A stretch of 61,575 nucleotides of DNA from Clostridiales bacterium (GTDB taxonomy: Bacteria; Bacillota; Clostridia; Oscillospirales; Oscillospiraceae). Numbering within the stretch: the first letter of the stretch is position 1; each line of letters opens with the position of its first letter. Under the pieces are notes generated by a model. The model made no database searches. It saw nothing but the letters and a program-made list of their open reading frames with translations, and was not told the DNA's origin. Positions 14,839-22,532 of this stretch are shown here, piece after piece. A program made the position numbers and the translations under genes. The stretch is from the NCBI GenBank assembly GCA_004558115.1, contig SFDT01000006.1:1-61575 (forward strand), in the 5' to 3' direction.

Positions 14839-15819
14839 TCAGTACAAATACTTCGTCGTATAATTGCTGCCGTCCCCAATATACTTCATAATGGCTGCGC
14901 TCTGCCGCCCGCTGGAAGCAAAGGTGGGGTCCATCCGCTGCCAGGAAACGCCGTCAAAATAAATGGCGCCGTCCACCCAGCCGGTCTCCTCGGACCAGAC
15001 ACTGATCCAAGCGTGGTACGCCGTTCCGGCATAGCCCACCACCAGCTTGCTGGGAATGCCCTGGCTGCGGAGCATCCCGGTCATGAGGGACGCATAGTCA
15101 AAGCAAATGCCGCTTCTTTTGGCCAGTACCGTGTCCAGCACCGGCAGATAGCCGCTTTGGACCGTGGCCGCCAGCTCATGGTCATAGGTGATGTTCTTTA
15201 CCACAAAGTCATACACCGCCTGGACCTTTTCCAACGGCTCCGTTTTGCCCTCCGTCAGTTCCCGGGCCTTGTTCACCGTATTGGGCGCCACTCCGTAATC
15301 CACATACTGGTTGGGCCGCAGGAAGGGTGCGAACTCATCCGCCAGCGCCACATCGAAGCGAACGGACAGAGCCGTGGCGTACTTGGTGCCGGAGATGTTT
15401 TCATATACCACCACCTGATAGCTACCATCGCCGTCGGACAGGGGGAAGGTATCCCACTCTCCCTTGACCAGGTTGTAGGTATAGGTCGTGGTGGGGCCCT
15501 TCACCTGGGCTTTCAGACGCTTGTTCGTCTCCGCGGTATAGCAGACCATCACATATCCGTCCTCCGTATTGGAGTAGTCGATGACAGCCTTTTCATTTTC
15601 CTTTGTCAGCACGCCGGAGGCCTCCGGCTGCAGCACGGTGTCCAGTGCCGCCGGCCCCTCCGCCAGGGCTACGGTCTCCTCTTCCAAAGACGCCACGCCC
15701 AGCGGCGCCTCGTCCACAAACGCAGCCTCCGTCTCCGTTTCCCCGGCGGTGCTGCCGCAGCCGCTCAGGAGGCACAGCGCCAGCCCCACCGGCAGAATAT
15801 GGCGAAAAACAGCTTTCAA
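14839..15819 (-). CDS. Transglutaminase-like lipoprotein
   Basis: This 326-residue secreted protein has a lipoprotein signal peptide ending in LLSGC (lipidated Cys near residue 21). A linker and a beta-rich middle domain follow, then a C-terminal transglutaminase-like domain with Cys in RSGICFDYAS, His in AYHAWISVW and Asp in RMDPTF. An intact triad suggests a crosslinking or protease-like activity at the cell surface. It begins at a TTG with GGAAGGAG upstream. It heads the unit that continues into pilC and the pilus genes and is divergent from the SARP regulator. A role in processing pilus or surface proteins is inferred only from position. Confidence 0.85.
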   Translation of the reverse strand: MKAVFRHILPVGLALCLLSGCGSTAGETETEAAFVDEAPLGVASLEEETVALAEGPAALDTVLQPEASGVLTKENEKAVIDYSNTEDGYVMVCYTAETNKRLKAQVKGPTTTYTYNLVKGEWDTFPLSDGDGSYQVVVYENISGTKYATALSVRFDVALADEFAPFLRPNQYVDYGVAPNTVNKARELTEGKTEPLEKVQAVYDFVVKNITYDHELAATVQSGYLPVLDTVLAKRSGICFDYASLMTGMLRSQGIPSKLVVGYAGTAYHAWISVWSEETGWVDGAIYFDGVSWQRMDPTFASSGRQSAAIMKYIGDGSNYTTKYLY

Positions 15820-15875
15820 AGCGGCTCCTTCCCTTCTAAATCAGCAGTTTGCGACCTCTTTCGAAAGTCGACATC

Positions 15876-15904
15876 AGTATAGCAGGACTTTCCAGAAATG
15901 GGAA
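15876..15904 (-). promoter_or_regulatory. Promoter of the lipoprotein-pilus operon
   Basis: Extended -10 TGC-TATACT (15876-15881) on the minus strand, with a poor -35 TTCCCA at 17 bp (15899-15904). A weak -35 with an extended -10 fits an activator-dependent promoter, and a regulator gene is divergent. Confidence 0.5.
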
Positions 15905-15964
15905 GTACTTTTTTCAAATTTTTTTCATTATTTAAAATTTGCTGTAACTTTTTTGGTTTTCGCA

Positions 15965-15993
15965 TTGCATTGTCACGCCGCATGTGCTATGCT
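15965..15993 (+). promoter_or_regulatory. Promoter of the SARP-type regulator gene
   Basis: -35 TTGCAT (15965-15970), 17-bp spacer, extended -10 TGC-TATGCT (15988-15993). It is divergent from the pilus promoter, with ~60 bp of A/T-rich DNA between the two -35 boxes. Confidence 0.6.
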
Positions 15994-16056
15994 ACCTATA
16001 TATGTCAATCTGGATCACTTTGAGTTTATCCGCTCCGGCAAAGGTGGTGTGAGGTT

Positions 16057-17259
16057 ATGATGGAGGACAGTATTCTTCAGGTACGGATGTTCGGCAATTT
16101 TTCCATCCGCAAAGGAGAACAGGAGATCAACGACAATGACAACCGCTCCAAAAAGGTGTGGCTGCTGCTGGCATACATGATTTATTGCCGCAGCCGTTCC
16201 ATCACGCAGGAAGAGCTGGTGGGTCTGCTGTGGAGCGATGACGAAAGCAGCGCCAATCCGCTCAACGCGCTGAAGACCATGTTCCACCGGGTCCGCGCCT
16301 CGCTGAACCAGCTGGACGGCGCCGCCGGTCATACGCTCATCATCCGCCGGGAAGGCAGTTATGCCTGGAACACCGATGTGCCTTTTTCCTTTGATGTGGA
16401 TGATTTTGAGGCGCTTTGCCGCGCCGGCGCCGCCGCTCCCGACCGGGATACGAGGCTCGCCTCTTATCTGAAGGCCTTGGAACTGTATCAGGGTGATTTT
16501 CTGCAAAAGCTCTCGTCGGAGCCCTGGGTGGTCCCCATTGCCGCCTATTTCCACAACATGTACATTCAGGCCCTGCTGGAAGTGCTGCCCCTGCTGGAGG
16601 AGGACCGCCGCCTGGCGGAGGCTGTGGCCCTGTGCCGGAAAGCCGTGGAGGTGGAGCCTTACAACGAGCTGCTCTACCAGCACCTGATGCGGGATTTGCT
16701 GGACCAGGGCGAGCATCGCTCCGTCATCGCGGTATACGACTCCATGAGCCAGCTGCTGTTTGACAACTTCGGCATCATGCCGGCCGACGAATCCCGGGCT
16801 CTGTACCGGGAAGCTGTCCGCACCGTCAATGACCGGGCCGTATCCATCAGCACTGTCCGGGAGCAGCTGCGGGAGCCGGAGGGCTGCGGCGGCGCGCTGT
16901 TTTGTGAATACGACTTTTTCAAGATCATTTACCACGCGGAGGCCCGGGCCATCGCCCGCAGCGGCGACGCGGTCCATATCTGCCTGCTGTCCGTTACGGA
17001 CGAACAGGGAGAGGAGCTGTCCAAACGCAGCCTGGACCGCTGCATGGAAAATCTCCAGGAGCTGATCCGCGTCGGTCTCCGCCGGGGCGATGTGGCGGCC
17101 CGGTGCAGCATGTCCCAGTACATTTTGCTGCTGCCCCAGGCCAATTACGAAAACAGCTGCAAGGTCTGTGAACGGATCATCAAGGCTTTCTGCCGCCAGT
17201 ATCCCCACTCCCCCGCACAGCTGCACTATTCCGTGCAGCCCCTGGAGCCCAATACATAA
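16057..17259 (+). CDS. SARP/BTAD transcriptional regulator with degenerate GGDEF-like C-terminal domain
   Basis: The 400-residue protein has an OmpR-type winged-helix DNA-binding domain (residues 6-105, with RSKKVWLLLAYM and the LWSDDESSANPLNALK region). A bacterial transcriptional activation domain of TPR-like helices follows (about 113-255, ending DNFGIMPADESRALY). The last ~115 residues follow the layout of a GGDEF domain: IRVGLRRGDVAARCSMSQYILLLPQ matches the usual D-x-v-a-R-GGDEF-x-v-l-L-P strand pattern, but the active-site motif is SMSQY (351-355). It therefore cannot be a cyclase and may bind a nucleotide or partner. It is divergent from the pilus operon and likely regulates it. Confidence 0.8.
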   Translation: MMEDSILQVRMFGNFSIRKGEQEINDNDNRSKKVWLLLAYMIYCRSRSITQEELVGLLWSDDESSANPLNALKTMFHRVRASLNQLDGAAGHTLIIRREGSYAWNTDVPFSFDVDDFEALCRAGAAAPDRDTRLASYLKALELYQGDFLQKLSSEPWVVPIAAYFHNMYIQALLEVLPLLEEDRRLAEAVALCRKAVEVEPYNELLYQHLMRDLLDQGEHRSVIAVYDSMSQLLFDNFGIMPADESRALYREAVRTVNDRAVSISTVREQLREPEGCGGALFCEYDFFKIIYHAEARAIARSGDAVHICLLSVTDEQGEELSKRSLDRCMENLQELIRVGLRRGDVAARCSMSQYILLLPQANYENSCKVCERIIKAFCRQYPHSPAQLHYSVQPLEPNT

Positions 17260-17261
17260 CC

Positions 17262-17296
17262 AAAAAGCCTGGCGTGCTGTGCACGCCAGGCTTTTT
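17262..17296. terminator. Bidirectional terminator after the SARP-type gene
   Basis: A perfect 15-bp stem (17262-17276 with 17282-17296) with A and T runs at its base serves the plus-strand regulator gene and the minus-strand lysW gene. Confidence 0.85.
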
Positions 17297-17336
17297 CAGC
17301 TTCCCGGTGCCGCAGGCGGCACTGGGCTGTTTTTTT

Positions 17337-19067
17337 TCAGTTTTTCCCCTTGCTGTGGAGCATTTTGATGACCGCCAGCGTCACCAGCATCAGCACGATG
17401 GCGATGGGCAGGGCGATAAAGGCGTTGGGGATGAAACCGGCGATGATGTAGCTGACAAAGCTCACCGCCGCCGCGGTGATGGCATAGGGCAGCTGGGTAG
17501 ACACATGGTTCACGTGGTCGCACTGGGCGCCGGCGGAGGCCATGATGGTGGTATCGGAAATAGGAGAGCAGTGGTCACCGCACACGGCGCCGGCCATGCA
17601 GGCGGAGATGCAGACGATGGCCAGGGGATTGTCCATGGAAAACACGTTCTGCACAATGGGGATCAGCATACCGAAGGTGCCCCAGCTGGTGCCGGTGGCA
17701 AAAGCCAGCAGGCAGCCGATGAGGAACACGATAGCCGGCAGGAACATCTGCATACTGGCGGCGCTGCCCTGCACGAAATCCCGGACGAAGTACTTGGCCC
17801 CCAGGGAATCCGTCATAGCCTTCAGGCTCCAGGCAAAGGTCAGAATCAGGATGGCGGGCACCATGGCCTTGAAGCCCTCGGGGATGCAGCCCATCATATC
17901 CCGGAAGGACATGGCCCGGCGGATGAGATAATACACAAAGGTAAACACCAGGGCGAAGGCGGAGCCCAGCATCAAGCCCACGGAGGCGTCGGAGTTGGAG
18001 AAGGCCTCCACAAAACCGGCCCCGGAGAAGAAGCCGCCGGAGTAGATCATGCCGATGACGCAGCATGCCACCAGCACCACGATGGGCAGCACCAGGTCGA
18101 TGACCCGGCCGTGGGTCTCGTCCACCTCTTCATCCATGGAGGCATAGGGATTGGGGCCGGAGAACAGGTCGCCGTTTTCCACGGCATTTTCCTCAAAGAT
18201 CGCCATAGGACCAAACTCCACCTTCATCAGCGCCATGCCCACCATCATGACCACGGTCAGCAGGGCATAGAAGTTGAAGGGAATGGCACGAATGAACAGG
18301 TTCAGGCCCTGTCCCTCCTCCGCGAAGCCCGCCACGGCGGCGGCCCAGGAGGAGATGGGGGCGATGATGCACACGGGAGCCGCCGTGGCGTCGATGAGAT
18401 AGGCCAGCTTGGCCCGGGAGATCCGGTGCTTATCCGTCACAGGACGCATGACGGAGCCCACCGTCAGGCAGTTAAAATAGTCGTCAATGAAAATGAGGCA
18501 GCCCAGGACGACTGTGGCCAGCTGGGCGCCCACCCGGGATTTGATGTGGGTCTGCGCCCACCGGCCGAAAGCGGCGGAGCCGCCGGCCTTGTTCATAAGG
18601 CACACCAGAGTGCCCAGGATCACCAGAAACACCAAAATGCCCACGTTATAGCTGTCCGACAGGACGGAGACGATGCCGTCGCTGAACACGTGGAGCACAG
18701 TACCTTCAAAGCCGAAGTTGGAGTACAGCAGGCCGCCCACCAGGATGCCCACGAACAGCGAACTGTACACCTCCTTGGTAATGAGGGCCAGAGCAATGGC
18801 GATGACAGGGGGCAGCAGTGCCCAGATGGTATTGTAAAACCGGCTGGGAGATTCCACGTAGCCAGTGCCGCCGCAGGTCTCGCAGGAGGCTACGGTCCCT
18901 TCCTCCGTCAGGACAACACCGAGGGCGCCGCAGTCGGAACATTCGATCATTTTGGTGCCGGGCTCCTCCGTGGGGTCCGCGGCAAAGGCGGTGACCGTCA
19001 GTGCCGTGCACAGCAGCAGAACTACCGTCAGCACAGGCAGCAGCCGCCGTTTCAGGTTTTTCATCAT
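17337..19067 (-). CDS. lysW: NhaC-superfamily lysine transporter with N-terminal zinc-ribbon module
   Basis: The 576-residue product is a polytopic transporter of the NhaC Na+/H+ antiporter superfamily; motifs include IDDYFNCLTVGSVMRPV and GDHCSPISDTTI. Genes of this family under lysine riboswitches were described as the lysine transporter LysW, and this gene has such a riboswitch. Unusually, about 70 residues precede the transporter: a signal-like helix ending TAFA (residues 10-30), then CSDC (43-46) and CETC (62-65) in a DnaJ-like zinc-ribbon pattern (CETCGGTGYV). If the first helix is a signal, the ribbon would lie outside the membrane. The ATG is preceded by AAGGAGAGG. Confidence 0.85.
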   Translation of the reverse strand: MMKNLKRRLLPVLTVVLLLCTALTVTAFAADPTEEPGTKMIECSDCGALGVVLTEEGTVASCETCGGTGYVESPSRFYNTIWALLPPVIAIALALITKEVYSSLFVGILVGGLLYSNFGFEGTVLHVFSDGIVSVLSDSYNVGILVFLVILGTLVCLMNKAGGSAAFGRWAQTHIKSRVGAQLATVVLGCLIFIDDYFNCLTVGSVMRPVTDKHRISRAKLAYLIDATAAPVCIIAPISSWAAAVAGFAEEGQGLNLFIRAIPFNFYALLTVVMMVGMALMKVEFGPMAIFEENAVENGDLFSGPNPYASMDEEVDETHGRVIDLVLPIVVLVACCVIGMIYSGGFFSGAGFVEAFSNSDASVGLMLGSAFALVFTFVYYLIRRAMSFRDMMGCIPEGFKAMVPAILILTFAWSLKAMTDSLGAKYFVRDFVQGSAASMQMFLPAIVFLIGCLLAFATGTSWGTFGMLIPIVQNVFSMDNPLAIVCISACMAGAVCGDHCSPISDTTIMASAGAQCDHVNHVSTQLPYAITAAAVSFVSYIIAGFIPNAFIALPIAIVLMLVTLAVIKMLHSKGKN

Positions 19068-19082
19068 ATTCCCTCTCCTTCA

Positions 19083-19118
19083 ATAAAAAATGAAGCCATG
19101 ACTTCTGTCATGACTTCA
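19083..19118 (-). terminator. Lysine riboswitch expression-platform terminator
   Basis: A 12-bp stem (19091-19102 with 19107-19118, one G-U) is followed on the minus strand by UUUUUUAUU (19083-19090). It lies 24 nt after the aptamer P1 and before the lysW ribosome site, so lysine binding should terminate transcription. Confidence 0.85.
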
Positions 19119-19142
19119 TACGGCCACTGATACGTATGGATT

Positions 19143-19314
19143 CACGACAGCGCTCCGTCCCATGGCGGGGACGACAGTCCGTGGGATATTCTCCCGCGGC
19201 CCGGCTCCGTGTTCCTCAGGCGGAAACACGCGGCCTCGGCGAAAGCCCCTTTCACCCTTCCCCGGGCCTGTCCGTATGGGAAGGACTACTCTTGACATCC
19301 GCGCCTCTATCATG
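19143..19314 (-). promoter_or_regulatory. Lysine riboswitch (L-box) aptamer
   Basis: The minus-strand RNA shows L-box landmarks: AGAGGCGCG near the 5' end, AAGAGUAGU, GGGUGAAAGGGGC, UUUCGCCGAGG and the closing GGAGCGCUGUC. An 8-bp P1 pairs 19307-19314 with 19143-19150. A terminator and lysW follow. Confidence 0.92.
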
Positions 19315-19326
19315 CTTGGTGTGTCC

Positions 19327-19354
19327 ATTATATAGAAGTTTCTTGAAAAGTCAA
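19327..19354 (-). promoter_or_regulatory. Promoter of the lysine riboswitch-lysW unit
   Basis: -35 TTGACT (19349-19354), 16-bp spacer, perfect -10 TATAAT (19327-19332), placing transcription start a few bases before aptamer P1. Confidence 0.75.
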
Positions 19355-19398
19355 CCGGCTTTTCCAATTTCTCCTGTTTTTCCCTGAAAAACAACACC

Positions 19399-19422
19399 GG
19401 GACGCCGCTTTCACGGCGCCCC
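19399..19422 (-). terminator. Terminator after uraA
   Basis: A 9-bp stem (19399-19407 with 19414-19422) contains a pair that is A/C on plus but G-U in minus-strand RNA, so it folds better in the uraA transcript. Its RNA continues into GGUGUUGUUUUU. Confidence 0.75.
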
Positions 19423-19436
19423 GGCGGTTTGCGGGA

Positions 19437-20816
19437 TCAATACTGGCCCAGGTTGGCGGAGGCGTCGGAGTTGGCGCTCTTGCCGAAGTGGAAGTCGTTT
19501 CCGGGCAGGATGGCGTTGAGAATAATGCCGGCGATGGCGGCGATGGCCAGGGACGTCAAAGTGATGGAGGCACCGCCCACCTGGAAGGTCAGGCCGTTGG
19601 TGAAGCCCAGGCCGCACACCAGGATGACCGCGGCGATGATGAGGTTGCGGCTGTTGGTGAAGTCCACCTGGTTCTCCACCACGTTCCGCACGCCGATGGC
19701 GGAGATCATACCGTACAGAATGAAGCTGACGCCGCCGATGATGGCCGCGGGAATGGTGTTGACCAGGTAGGCGAAGGCGGGGCTGAAGGACAGGATGACG
19801 GCATACAGGGCCGCCAGGCGGATGACCTTGGGATCATGGACCCGGGAGAGGACCAGCACGCCGGTGTTCTCACCGTAGGTGGTGTTGGCGGGGCCGCCGA
19901 ACATGGCGGACAGGGAGGTGGCGATGCCGTCGCCGATGAGGGTGCGGTGCAGGCCGGGGTCCTCGATGAAGTTCTCGCCCACGGTGGCGGAGATGGCGGA
20001 CATGTCGCCGATGTGCTCCATCATGGAGGCGATGGCGATGGGGGCCATCACCAGGATGGCGGAAACGTCGAACTTGGCCACGCTGCCGGAGAAGTCCGTC
20101 ACAAAGGGCTGGAAGCCCAGCAGTGGCGTTGTGCCGCCGAACAGGCCCTGCACATCCAGGCCGGAGAAATCCACCATACGGAACACCAGCGCCACGATAT
20201 AGGGAATGACCACGCCCAGCAGAATGGGGATGATCTTGATCATGCCCTTGCCCCAGATGTTGGCCACCACGATAACGGCGATGGACACCAAGGCCAGCCA
20301 CCAGCAGGAGGAGGCGTTGGACACGGCGGAGGGAGCCAGGTTCAGGCCGATGAGGATGATGATGGGGCCGGTGACCACGGGGGGCAGGTAGTGCATGACC
20401 CGGTGGACACCCACCGCCTTGATGATGGCGGCCAGCACCACATACAAAAGGCCCGCCACCACGATGCCGCCGCAGGCATACTGGAGCTTTTCAGCAGGCT
20501 CCATGGCGGCGTACATGCCGCTGTCCATGGCGCCCATGGCGGCGAAGCCGCCCAGGAAGGCGAAGGAGGAACCCAGGAAAGCGGGGACTCTCATTTTGGT
20601 GCAGACATGGAAAAACAGGGTACCGATGCCGGCGAAGAACAGCGTGGTCTGGATGCTGAGGGGCAGGCCGTAGCTCTGGACCAGGATAGGCACCAGCACC
20701 GTGGCGCCAAACATGGCGAACATGTGCTGGAGACCCAGGATGAGCATCTTGGGCACGCCCAGCGTGCGGGCATCCCGGATGGGCTGCTGGCCCACAGAGG
20801 TTTTCTTCTCTTTCAT
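19437..20816 (-). CDS. uraA: Uracil permease (UraA family, NCS2)
   Basis: The 459-residue nucleobase-ascorbate transporter has about 14 membrane spans. It carries the two glutamate sites known from E. coli UraA: one in ASMMEHIGDMSAIS (matching Glu241) and one in GGPANTTYGENTGV (matching Glu290). It imports uracil with protons for salvage, which matches the udk gene in this window. The ATG has AGGAGAGG upstream. A long leader precedes it with a consensus promoter, a 22-codon leader peptide, a U-rich tract and an intrinsic terminator, so UTP-sensitive attenuation is likely. A xanthine/uracil family member of other specificity is possible. Confidence 0.9.
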   Translation of the reverse strand: MKEKKTSVGQQPIRDARTLGVPKMLILGLQHMFAMFGATVLVPILVQSYGLPLSIQTTLFFAGIGTLFFHVCTKMRVPAFLGSSFAFLGGFAAMGAMDSGMYAAMEPAEKLQYACGGIVVAGLLYVVLAAIIKAVGVHRVMHYLPPVVTGPIIILIGLNLAPSAVSNASSCWWLALVSIAVIVVANIWGKGMIKIIPILLGVVIPYIVALVFRMVDFSGLDVQGLFGGTTPLLGFQPFVTDFSGSVAKFDVSAILVMAPIAIASMMEHIGDMSAISATVGENFIEDPGLHRTLIGDGIATSLSAMFGGPANTTYGENTGVLVLSRVHDPKVIRLAALYAVILSFSPAFAYLVNTIPAAIIGGVSFILYGMISAIGVRNVVENQVDFTNSRNLIIAAVILVCGLGFTNGLTFQVGGASITLTSLAIAAIAGIILNAILPGNDFHFGKSANSDASANLGQY

Positions 20817-20852
20817 GTTTTTTCTCCTCTCCTATTTCGACAGTCGTCGGGC

Positions 20853-20880
20853 AAAAAAAATACCGGCACCAATGGCCGGT
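20853..20880 (-). terminator. Attenuator terminator in the uraA leader
   Basis: On the minus strand ACCGGC (20875-20880) pairs with GCCGGU (20862-20867) and is followed by A and eight U (20853-20860). The first stem base is also the last base of the leader-peptide stop codon, so a ribosome finishing the leader would block the hairpin. Confidence 0.85.
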
Positions 20881-20948
20881 CAAGCATGGGAAAAATAAGA
20901 AAAAGAGAAAACCGCCGCCTCGCACATTCCGTACTTTCCAAACAGCAT
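20880..20948 (-). CDS. Putative uraA leader peptide (22 residues)
   Basis: An ATG at 20948 with GGGAGG nine bases upstream opens a 22-codon frame: MLFGKYGMCEAAV, then FSFSYFSHA, ending in TGA at 20880-20882. The second half of the RNA is a pyrimidine run (UUUUCUCUUUUUCUUAUUUUUCC), rich in U and encoding Phe/Ser/Tyr. The stop codon touches the terminator stem. This is the layout of the E. coli pyrBI leader, where RNA polymerase pausing at U-runs under low UTP lets the ribosome catch up and prevent termination. There is no sign of a PyrR-binding hairpin. Too short for routine annotation; translation is inferred. Confidence 0.65.
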   Translation of the reverse strand: MLFGKYGMCEAAVFSFSYFSHA

Positions 20949-20979
20949 CACGCGGTTCCTCCCTTCGTTATTTTGACTT

Positions 20980-21008
20980 ATTATACAGAAAGGTATGACG
21001 TATTGCAA
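20980..21008 (-). promoter_or_regulatory. Promoter of the uraA leader
   Basis: -35 TTGCAA (21003-21008), 17-bp spacer, perfect -10 TATAAT (20980-20985). Confidence 0.75.
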
Positions 21009-21064
21009 GGTCCCTTTTCCATGACCCTCGGATAAAAAACGCGTCGGGAATTGTAAAAAATGAC

Positions 21065-21087
21065 GGGACGCCGTTGACCGGCGCCCC
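21065..21087 (-). terminator. Terminator after the DUF523 gene
   Basis: A 9-bp stem (21065-21073 with 21079-21087), with a G-U in minus-strand RNA, is followed by GUCAUUUUUU. Stem arms are the same as in the uraA terminator at 19399-19422. Confidence 0.8.
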
Positions 21088-21093
21088 GCCCCC

Positions 21094-21528
21094 CTATTTT
21101 TTCAATAGCTCTTCGATCCGGGATTCCCCGTATACCGGAATACCGTGCTCCTCCAGCAGCGCCGCCGTCACGCCGTCGCCTGCCGTCAAGGTGCCGGTAA
21201 AGGTTCCGTCGTACACCTGCCCCCGGCCGCAGGAGGGGCTGCGCTCCTTCAAAACGGCTGCCTGGCAGCCAAGCAGTTTACATAACTTCAATGTTTCTTC
21301 CGCGCCCCGCCGGTACTGTTCCGTCACGTCTGCACCGCTTTTCGTCACTACACGGCCGTCCCGCCGCTCCGCGGGAGGGCGGGGCGTGGCAAGGCCTCCC
21401 AGCTGCTCCGGGCAGACAGGCACCAGCGTATGCCGCTCCGCCAGGGCGGAAACCAGGGGATGGGCTTTGGAAGCGCCGTCATAGCGGCAGCGGGCCCCCA
21501 AGAGGCACGCAGAGATCAGGAGCTTCAT
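21094..21528 (-). CDS. DUF523 family protein
   Basis: The 144-residue protein begins LISACLLGARCRYDG, the family's typical start, and contains CPEQLGGLATPRPPAE and LKERSPSCGRGQVYDG. The three clustered cysteine motifs (ACLLG-x-RC, CPE and SCG) are conserved in DUF523 and suggest metal or cofactor binding, but the function is unknown. The ATG at 21528 has GGGGAGG upstream and overlaps the preceding stop as ATGA; a longer frame to 21699 is not supported. It is the last gene of a three-gene unit with a DUF3783 protein and a Nudix hydrolase. Confidence 0.85.
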   Translation of the reverse strand: MKLLISACLLGARCRYDGASKAHPLVSALAERHTLVPVCPEQLGGLATPRPPAERRDGRVVTKSGADVTEQYRRGAEETLKLCKLLGCQAAVLKERSPSCGRGQVYDGTFTGTLTAGDGVTAALLEEHGIPVYGESRIEELLKK

Positions 21529-21902
21529 GGCCGGCCTCCCCTTTGAAACGCCCGCCGCTCCCGGTCCAGCTCCGTGAACAGCTTCCGGGCGCTCCAGCGG
21601 CGGTTGTGGGCCGTCAGCACCGCTTTCAGACACTCCGGCCCGGCCCCGGCCTTGGCCAGCGCCGGCAGCACCGTGTCCAGCTGGTCCTCCAGGCCGCACA
21701 AAACCATCATCCTCCCGCCCAAGGGGCCTGGGGCGGGATCTGATGCTTCCCCGCCGGAAACAAGGCCCGCCAGCACTTCCAGAGGCCGGTCATATTCCCG
21801 CCGGCTCACCGGCACCGCTTCGATGCCCATGGGCGTCACGGCGGCGGCCACCGCCAGCACGGCGGGCAGGTCGTCAAAGCCAAACAGCAGCAGTTTTTTC
21901 AT
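21525..21902 (-). CDS. DUF3783-like protein
   Basis: The 125-residue protein starts with a beta-alpha-beta-like segment (KKLLLFGFDD) and includes MMVLCGLEDQLDTVL. It ends with an LKAVLTAHNRRWSARKLFTEL block that I associate with DUF3783. Its function is unknown. Both ends overlap neighbours by four bases (ATGA), so the three genes from 22366 to 21094 are translationally coupled. No membrane segment or signal peptide is present. Confidence 0.7.
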   Translation of the reverse strand: MKKLLLFGFDDLPAVLAVAAAVTPMGIEAVPVSRREYDRPLEVLAGLVSGGEASDPAPGPLGGRMMVLCGLEDQLDTVLPALAKAGAGPECLKAVLTAHNRRWSARKLFTELDRERRAFQRGGRP

Positions 21903-22366
21903 ACGATCTCCTCTCCATTCAGCACCACCTGGACAAGCTGCTCTCCCGCATAGCGCAGCTTTAAAGAGAAAAATGGGGCATCCGTGTCCAACAGCCGCAA
22001 AAAGATCTTGTCTCCCTCCCAGAGGGGCAGTGACAGCAGGTCCGCTTTTTTGATCCAGGCCAGCTCTCCCTCGTCACACTCATGGGGCGTGCCGGTCCAG
22101 CCGGTGGCGGTGAACAGGTGCATATACTCCGTGGGATACTGGTCGGAGACAAATGTCACCAGACCCCGGTAGCGGTACGCTGTCAGCCGGAGCCCCGTTT
22201 CCTCAAAGGTCTCCCGGAGAATGCAGTCCTCGGGGCTCTCCCCTTCCTCAAATTTGCCGCCCACGCCGATCCATTTATCGTGGTTCATATCATTGACTTT
22301 TTTCACCCGGTGGAGCATCAGGTACTGGTCTCCCCGCTCCAGGTAGCAAAGGGTGGAATTGATCAT
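21899..22366 (-). CDS. Nudix hydrolase, MutT-like
   Basis: The 155-residue protein carries an intact Nudix box, G-KFEEGE-SPEDCIL-RETFEETGL, around residues 37-59 (pattern G-x5-E-x7-REUxEExGU). The opening STLCYLERGDQYLMLHR and the C-terminal ECDEGELAWIKKADLLSLPLWEGDK block resemble 8-oxo-dGTP diphosphatases. The likely role is sanitising oxidised nucleotides or hydrolysing a nucleoside diphosphate derivative. It heads the three-gene unit with the DUF3783 and DUF523 genes, with RBS AGGAGAGAT before the ATG. Confidence 0.88.
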   Translation of the reverse strand: MINSTLCYLERGDQYLMLHRVKKVNDMNHDKWIGVGGKFEEGESPEDCILRETFEETGLRLTAYRYRGLVTFVSDQYPTEYMHLFTATGWTGTPHECDEGELAWIKKADLLSLPLWEGDKIFLRLLDTDAPFFSLKLRYAGEQLVQVVLNGEEIV

Positions 22367-22478
22367 CAGGCATCTCTCCTTTATGCCTCATTATACCCGC
22401 GGCGGAGGAAAAAGGAAAGCGTCTTGCCGGCAAAAGTGCGCTATGTTATGCTGGCATTGAAATTTTTTAAAAAAGCTC

Positions 22479-22509
22479 TTGACCTTGACGGAACGTCAGA
22501 CCCTATACT
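22479..22509 (+). promoter_or_regulatory. MerR-type promoter and operator
   Basis: -35 TTGACC (22479-22484) and -10 TATACT (22504-22509) are 19 bp apart, the long spacer typical of MerR-activated promoters. A dyad TGACG-GAA-CGTCA (22486-22498) fills the spacer. It precedes only the MerR gene itself, so autoregulation is expected. Confidence 0.85.
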
Positions 22510-22532
22510 CTGCCTTGTCAGGAGGGATGCAT

